64,000 bases of DNA from Serripes groenlandicus (taxonomy: Eukaryota > Mollusca > Bivalvia > Cardiida > Cardiidae), in NCBI GenBank assembly GCA_031761405.1, contig JASEVX010000007.1, positions 28,112,859 to 28,176,858 of the forward strand. Direction: 5' to 3'. Below, piece after piece: positions 57,501-64,000 of this stretch. Position numbers and translations under genes: made by a program. The stretch's first letter is position 1; each line of letters begins with the position of its first letter. Under the pieces are notes generated by a model that saw only the letters and a program-made list of their open reading frames with translations, made no database searches and was not told the DNA's origin.

Positions 57501-60500
57501 ATGACTTGATCATGTGCAATTTCTCCTTACAAGTGCCACAACGTTTTCAAATCTGTTTAATGATAATATTTCATTTATCTTGGTCTTCCATATTTCTGCC
57601 TGGATTTTTTCTAAGTTTTCTTATGCAGATTGATGTATGTGAGAAGGAACAAAAATTATATTCATATCTATCAGAATTTTTAATTGTCTTAATTTATTTA
57701 TTTACATGTTTTTATTACAGAATGATCCAGTGACGGAAAGATGCATCAAACTTTTCTCCAAGGACTATCAGCTCTCCGTAAGTTGAGTTATACAATTTCA
57801 AATGTCAGTGTAGCAGAAACATAAAAAGTTGTCCATATCAGGGAAATGGTCAACTTTCCATAATTTGAACATCTAGAGGCACATCAGGAAATGATATTAG
57901 AAAATATGATTCGAATCATCAACTACGTAAACCCTTTCCCACATATAGACGCTTTCTGATGCAGCAGACGACTTTTGAAAACATAGTGTCAAAAGTAGAA
58001 ATTGCTCAAAACACGCAATTTCTTCTTTCGCCACAATGTTTTCAACTCTCTTTAGTTAATATACCTACATTTATAGAGCCTCTACGTGTTTTCCCTTTGA
58101 TGTTTCAAAAGTTGTCTGCTACAGATTTGTTGTATGTTGGAAAAAGTTAAACCCAAGATGGACACCGACATCTGATCCTGGGTCAGGTCATTCTACTATG
58201 GTAGTAGTGGCTTCACTCCTTGGCACTTAGGAATGCGGTGAAAGTTTTCAGAGACGGATGTACCACGTTTCTTTGATAAACTTAACTGTAGTACTGGTTA
58301 TTTTAAAACTGTGTAAAGCACCAGCTAAACAAATATATTTCATCTTGCATGTCTCACTTCATGTTCATAAAGGATTAGTCGGGGTTTGTAGTCCAGGGGG
58401 AAAAGATCTATTAAAAAAAATCATTTCTATAGGCTAAGTTAATCAAAATAAGAGTTACGGGACTTAGTTCATGAGTTTATCTTACAGGCCTAATTACAAT
58501 CACATGCTTTGAAAATATTTTGCTGGAACTATTAAATCTTTTTTAAATGAAATTTTAGTTATTAAAAAGTTAAAAACTTTGTGGCAAATGGAGAAATTGT
58601 TCTTTATGAGCAATTCCTCCATTTGCCTCAATATTGTCACTAGTTGTCTGCTGCAGAGCCTCTAAAAAGTGTCTGTATGCGGGAACAGCTGTTTGAATTA
58701 ATTAGCTCTAGATGCATGTTCTTCAATCCTTATTTGACCTTCAAGCTCTAGGTTATTGATACACATAAGTATATAATCTCAGTTAGAAGTCATTCCAACT
58801 GCATATTACAGACAATGGGTTTAAATGAGAGCAATAAGAGAGATATTTGTGAACACACAATACAAATTGAATGGTACATCAAGAAAGCCAACCTTTTTAT
58901 TATTATAATCTGCCTGTTTCCATGCTATAGGATCAAAATTAATGTCTTTTAGAAGTTGTTTTTATTATCCCACGATCATTCTAGGACTTATTGGAAAACA
59001 GTGCAGTGTTTGACCAAGTTGCGAGGATGCACAGGTTAATCAGGAACTACACTGATCCCAAATGATTTGAGTTTGGTTTCTGCAGAACACTGCTCAATTA
59101 ACTTTGTGATGTATAGGCCCCTTCTTCTGTTTCTATGGGATTATTTTATTCTCCCTCAAAATTTCATATACAGTGATACTAGTAGTCAAATAGTATCAAT
59201 GATCAATGTTGTCTATTTGTTCACCAATCTGCCCAATTTGCGTTACCAGGCAATAGAGCTACATGTATTATCTGCAGATTGGAATTCAAAGGACTAGATA
59301 GGGAGGATTGAACTGGTCTTATTCAACCTTTATTTCTCTTATGACCCAACCATATCGAATGTTGTTGGTACTCAAAAGAATTGTCTCACATGGGGTTGGA
59401 GTGTCAAATAAGAATTTTGGAATTTGTAATACTCACCTTATCTAGAGCTCTGGATATTCAATAAATGTAATAAGATGAGCCCAGTCATCTGGTGAGTCAT
59501 CGCCATTTGATAGTTTATAATATAGACGCTTTCTGACGCCTCTGCAGCAGACAGCTTTTTGAAAACATAGTGACAAAAGAAGAAATTGCACAAAACGTGC
59601 AATTTCTCCTTCTGCTACAATGTTTTCCACTTTTTGTCCATTCAATTATGGAGATTTTCTATGTTTTGACAAAATACGTTCAAAGTCGTCTGCTGCAAAA
59701 TTGTCGTATGAGGGAAAGGGTTAAGGACACATTTGAAGAGCATCCTGGTCAATCCATAGCTTTTACTGTTTTTCTTGTTGTTTGAAGGTTATAAATAACA
59801 GTAGTGGTGATCTGTGTGGAACATACCCCAACAAACTAGTTTTACTGGAGTACCAGAAGAACCCAGATATTCATGAAAAGTGAGTATGATGTATTCCATA
59901 TCAGGGCATTGGCTTTCAATATCATTAATATCCGAGTTTAGAATTATTTGTTACACTTTTGTGTCACCTGCAAATTGGCCACGTAAGGATCACTTCTCTA
60001 TATGTCTACCAATCACAGTTGGCAGGTGACACATGTGTTTACGAACATATCTTGTACAATGATACTTTTATTTTTATTCTTTGTTGGATCAGCATTGAAA
60101 TGACTTGTGATATTGGCTGCTTCTATTTTTTTGTAGATTGGTAGCTGTTTTCCTTTTACAATTTTGGAAAACGTTGTCAGATTAGCAGAAATTGTTTTAA
60201 AAAACACCTCTTTTTTAATGCTGTATGATTGTATCAAAATTAGAACTCCATTTTTACAGATTTGTTAAGGTTCTTCATTTGTCTTCAAAGCAAAAGACAT
60301 TATTTTGAAGTCAATGGCTAATCTATAAATTATTTCAGAGTGGAGAGTTTTTATGATGCAAACAAGGTGCGAGAACTCATTAAACAGTCACGGTTTGCTA
60401 GATGCAGATCAAGATTTGCTGCGCCAGTTATTCTTTATGAAGGAAAGGTAATGTGTGTTTGTTAGTTAAAGCGCCTAGAATGATTCTGAGATTTGAACCT

Positions 60501-63500
60501 TCAATCCACCACTTCTGAAGCATATATGCTTTAAAGACTGGACTATATGAATATAAGCATAAATATGAGTTGGAAATCTAATTAGAAATAACTTATTTAT
60601 TTTACAATGATTGAGAAACAAGCTTTTAGCTGATATCATTCATGCTCAATATCTATTTCTTGGAGACCTATCAAGTACTCTTGAGGAACTTGTAGAATAA
60701 TCCAAAAGGTAGAATCCGCTTTTTTAACAGGATTTGAACCCGAACCTAATTTCATTCATAGAGATTTAGCATTTATTTGCCAAGATATTTTCAAATCTGT
60801 ACTAAACCAATAATGAAGCCAAGTATATCGGAAGCTCCTTTTCTGACTCCTCTTAACCCTTTCCCTCATATAGACGTTTTCTGACGCCTCTGCAGCAGAT
60901 GGCTTTTAGAAAACATAGTGACAAAAGAAGAAATTGCACAAAACGTGCAATTTCTTCTTTTGCCACAATGTTTTCCACTTTTAGTCATAGGTTATCCATT
61001 CAATTATGGAGATTTTCTATGTTTTGACAAAATACGTTGAAAGTCGTCTGCTGCAGAATTGTCGTATGAGGGAAAGGGTTAAACACAGGTACTTTTATTA
61101 AAATTTAACTTCAGCCACAAGAAAATTATTTTCACCAATCTTCAATATTCATAAAAATTTTCTTACCATTGAATGCTTGATACAGAATTCTTATCTGTTG
61201 TAATTTAACTAGTAACAAACTTGAGCAGACTTGTTTATTTGTTTTGCACATTTAAGTATCAACAGTTCAATGGTTTATAAACTTTTTTTCCAGCATATCT
61301 GCAGATCAGCCACATTGTCAAGTGGGGCGGAGATGTACAGCAGATCTGGTCTGGATTTCCTCTTTGCAGGTCTGCTTCTTAGTTTTATCATGTTGTTTGG
61401 AAATGTAAACAGCATTTTTAGGACAATAATCAGTTAATTCTGCACCTGATGAAAGTATTTGTTGACACCTCTTTGCAGCATATGATTGTTGTTAGATAAG
61501 AACATTGTGAGATAAGAAGAAATTACTGGAAATAAGCAATGTGTCTTTTCTCACAATGTTTTTTAACTCTGTACCAAAATTAAACATATAATTTACATGA
61601 TATTATACCTTTTTCTTTAGATATTTTTCAAGCAAACAACACTCAATTGAGTCATATAAGCTAAAAGGTAAAAGAACCACATAAGAATATTGTTTCTTAG
61701 GAGTTTTAAGTTATTTAACTGTATTCCACATATCTTCAACAGACAAATTTGAAAAGACTTGGCAAGAATATGGAAATCTATAAGAATGAACGTGTGTTTA
61801 TTGAACACAGCTTAAAATATTGCTGTAAGAGGTGAAAATGTCCATTATGAGCAAATTCTCCTCTTGCTTTGATGTTTTCAAAAGTTGTCTGCTGCAAAGG
61901 CACCAAAATGTTTTTTCATGTGGGATGTGTTTAACAAGAAAGCAACTTTTCAGAGTAACAAGTATTTGAATAATGTTGACTAGAAGCAAGTTTTATGCGC
62001 ATCATTTACACTATCTCTGAACTGCTTGGAATTTTCATAGCATTACATCAAGAATTCCCAATACATAACATAATTTAATTTGAGCGGTGCTCTGTGAAAA
62101 CCAGTATTTAGACTTTTGCAATCAGTGTAGAACCAGATCAGCCTGTGCATCTGTGCAGTATAATCTGGGTTTGCACCATTCTATAAAAGTCATAGAAGTT
62201 GAAGAAACTTCTGAAAAAAAAATTCTGTTTGGATGGGATAGCATGGATGCGAAGGCAGATATTTATTTGACCCTTTATCTTTTTATAAATGAGAAATTAA
62301 TCATTAAATAGAGTTGAAAACATTGTGGCAAAAGGGAAAATATTTTGAATTTTCTAGAAATAATATTATTTTCCCAAAGATGTTCACAATGATACAAACA
62401 TAAATTCGAAGTCTTGAAGGAGTTTTGTTTTATGACTTTTAAAGATGAATGCCTTTTTTTGTAGGTGCAGAACAAAATAATACACCGAACTCGAGGAATC
62501 AATCCACAGATCAAGGGTTAGTAAACAAAACTTACATGTGGTGTTCATATCATGCTAAGAAAAACTGCTGATTTTTAATCATTTGCCTGATATGCAATTC
62601 TTTTAACCCTTTTCCTCATACAACAATTCTGCAGCAGACGACTTTGAACGTATTTTGTCAAAACATAGAAAATAACCTATGACAAAAAGTGGAAAACATT
62701 GTGGCAAAAGGAGAAATTGCACGTTTTGTGCAATTTCTTCTTTTGTCACTATGTTTTCAAAAAGCTGTCTGCTGCAGAGGCGTCCAAAAGCATTTATATG
62801 AGGGAAAGGGTTAATCAAACAAAAGTGGGAGAAGAGTTTGACATGTATGGAAAGTTATACAATTTAATTTGAACTAAAGCTTCAAATGTTGTTAGTACAT
62901 TGTTTACAAAGGTCATCTACTGTATAGGTATCATGAGTAATATGCATAGATCTGTAACGATAAAATGATCAAAATCTATGGGGACAAAATTTCAATTATT
63001 CTATTCCTAAAAAGAACTACTATTTAATGGCATCTATGAAAGAGTATAATTGAAATTTTTGAAAAAGCCAAAACATAGTTTATAACCAAGATTATTAATT
63101 CAAAATAATATTATAGGCATTTTTGTCATGAAATAATTTGACTCTGTCTGTGTTATTAACCCTTTCCTTGATAAAGATGATTACAAACAGAATTAGAAAA
63201 AGCAAACAGTTTTCCTGTTTCCAAAATGTTATGAAACTGAAATAAAAATAATTTGTTCAAAGTTTTAGATATGTCAATGAAATTTGTAGTTGTTTAAAAA
63301 GTAGAGGGGAAAATTTATGTATAATTAAATTCAGAAATGATTAATGAAAGAAATGATATAAAATAGTTATGTCTGATGATTATAAAGATATTTGGTAAAT
63401 TCATCGTAACTTTAAATGTTATTACTGTTTTCAGTGACATGCATGATCGAGTGAGGGGCCAAGATATCAGTCTGTTACGAACATATTCTATTAAATATAT

Positions 63501-63894
63501 TGTGGATCTAATGGTAGAGAAGAAAAAAGTCAAATTCATGATGAAGTAAGTTTGATCCAAGCTAGTCTGTTATGCTAACCCTAGAGCTCAAAAACAACTT
63601 GTTAAGATATTTTATGCACCTATCTCCAAAAATATTGTTTGGGCATTTTGCTATGCATTTGCTTGTTGAATTTTTCTGCACAGTCTTACCTTAGCCTTCA
63701 CTGTCAGTCTTCATGTAAGTCAGCCCTGGCATCTTTTGACAAAAAGATAGAATAGTAAAAAACTAGAACAATAGCCCCATTAGTTTTATGCAAATTTACA
63801 TTTATATGATCCATTTTACGGAGAGACAATAAGAACCAATATATCAACTGACATCATAGCTCATATATATTTCAGTTATGTCCAAGGTAAAAAG
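54532..63894 (+). CDS. MTMR14: Myotubularin-related protein 14, 5' part
   Basis: Eight exons join in frame and run off the window: 54,532-54,630; 57,721-57,777; 59,788-59,879; 60,339-60,447; 61,294-61,369; 62,465-62,516; 63,435-63,545; 63,876-63,894 (205 residues so far). MTMR14 (Jumpy/EDTP) removes the 3-phosphate from PI3P and PI(3,5)P2 and limits autophagy and muscle calcium release. Matches in order: an N-terminal helix EEIHTFLEHFSKNTHRVKG; CIKLFSKDY; GDLCGTYPNKLVLLEYQ; FARCRSRFAAPVILYEGKHI joined to CRSATLSSGAEMYSRSG; and VRGQDISLLRTYSIKYIVDL then MVEKKKVKF, all close to the vertebrate protein. The CX5R catalytic loop lies further downstream and is not in this window. The exon at 62,465 is polar and corresponds to a variable linker. 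The start follows the ATG that gives a short, Met-Ser-Gln N-terminus. The eighth exon (19 nt) is the least certain. Confidence 0.92.
54838..55075 (+). mobile_element. tRNA-derived SINE in MTMR14 intron 1
   Basis: Same family as 12,656-12,919 and 19,017-19,321. Head GAGCCCGGGTAGCTCAGTCA, B-box region CAGTTCGACTCCTAGCTC, body ATGTGGAAAAGCAGCCAGTT. The 3' end is truncated at about 55,070. Confidence 0.75.
55135..55364 (-). mobile_element. TTAA MITE, full length
   Basis: 230 bp, reverse, TTAA at both ends. The hairpin is GTACAAAACGTGC with one mispair. Confidence 0.85.
55370..57480. other. MTMR14 intron 1 interior
   Basis: AT-rich with eroded TTAA MITE pieces (for example about 56.39-56.47 and 57.17-57.39 kb). 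No exon, RNA gene or intact element was recognised. Confidence 0.5.
59290..59460. mobile_element. Hairpin MITE copy, degraded
   Basis: The left end GGACTAGATAGGGAGG and the right end CACCTTATCTAGAGCTCTGG are those of the 11,455 family. The central stem is half lost (only GGTACTCAAAAGAATTGTCTC remains). Confidence 0.65.
59517..59724 (-). mobile_element. TTAA MITE, left end lost
   Basis: Begins at TATAGACGCTTTCTGACGCC, lacking the TTAACCCTTTCCC end, and finishes GTATGAGGGAAAGGGTTAA. GCACAAAACGTGC hairpin type. It is followed 63 bp later by the third MTMR14 exon. Confidence 0.75.
60853..61082 (-). mobile_element. TTAA MITE, full length
   Basis: 230 bp, TTAA at both ends, with an unbroken hairpin GAAATTGCACAAAACGTGCA and intact termini. 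It is one of the best-preserved copies and lies in MTMR14 intron 4. Confidence 0.9.
62603..62814 (+). mobile_element. TTAA MITE, internal deletion
   Basis: 212 bp, TTAA at both ends, GCACGTTTTGTGC hairpin. It lacks the ATCTCTATAATTGAATGGAT segment. It lies 86 bp after the sixth MTMR14 exon. Confidence 0.85.
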
Positions 63895-64000
63895 GTATGT
63901 CTTGCTGAGCCTCTCTGCAAACATTAAGAACAGCCATATATGTTGGTTTTGTTAAAAAGCTAGAGGTGTATCTCAACTGGGTTCTTATACTGAAATGCCT

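Overview
This is AT-rich, intron-rich, repeat-saturated eukaryotic DNA. The spliced genes, tRNA-derived SINEs, TTAA-flanked MITEs and satellite-bearing elements fit a lophotrochozoan, most likely a bivalve mollusc. That is an inference from repeat style and gene structure; nothing in the window names the species. Most of the longer uninterrupted open frames lie inside repeats and are not genes.

Layout. (1) At 498-564 there is a possible last exon of a gene entering from the left. (2) 1,330-4,170 is a tandem-repeat-bearing mobile element, and 4.5-8 kb is a patchwork of MITEs, a SINE nested in a MITE, and a 48-bp minisatellite. (3) The 3' part of a single-pass membrane receptor gene (receptor A, + strand, about 11.86-17.09 kb) has a transmembrane exon, a basic juxtamembrane exon and a tail rich in tyrosine motifs. 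(4) 17-27 kb is repeats. (5) A second gene with the same exon-phase plan (receptor B, + strand, about 27.16-38.86 kb) has a small Cys-containing ectodomain, a transmembrane segment and a tail ending in YFVLEKG. Two of its introns hold minisatellites whose repeat unit spans an exon edge, so one array multiplies a 5' splice site and the other a 3' splice site. (6) A complete seven-exon mitochondrial tRNA 2-thiouridylase gene (TRMU/MTU1) lies on the - strand at 42.26-54.02 kb. (7) Head to head with it, 508 bp away, the 5' part of the phosphoinositide phosphatase gene MTMR14 (+ strand, 54.53 kb to the right edge) contributes eight exons and is cut by the window end. The gap between them looks like a shared promoter, with two opposed CCAAT boxes and an ETS-type site.

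Repeats. The dominant element is a roughly 230-bp MITE with TTAA at both ends, CCCTTTCCC termini (piggyBac-like) and an internal hairpin. I mapped about 20 fairly complete copies, and many degraded ones lie between the genes. Other families are tRNA-related SINEs (two with perfect target-site duplications), a hairpin MITE, a MITE with GATCAG-rich inverted ends, a Tc1/mariner transposase relic, and a 1.4-kb inverted-repeat element in TRMU intron 1.

The genes do not form a pathway. TRMU (mitochondrial tRNA modification) and MTMR14 (membrane lipid turnover) are housekeeping neighbours. Receptors A and B look like members of a locally duplicated signalling-receptor family of unknown ligand. The most unusual feature is the pair of splice-edge minisatellites in receptor B.
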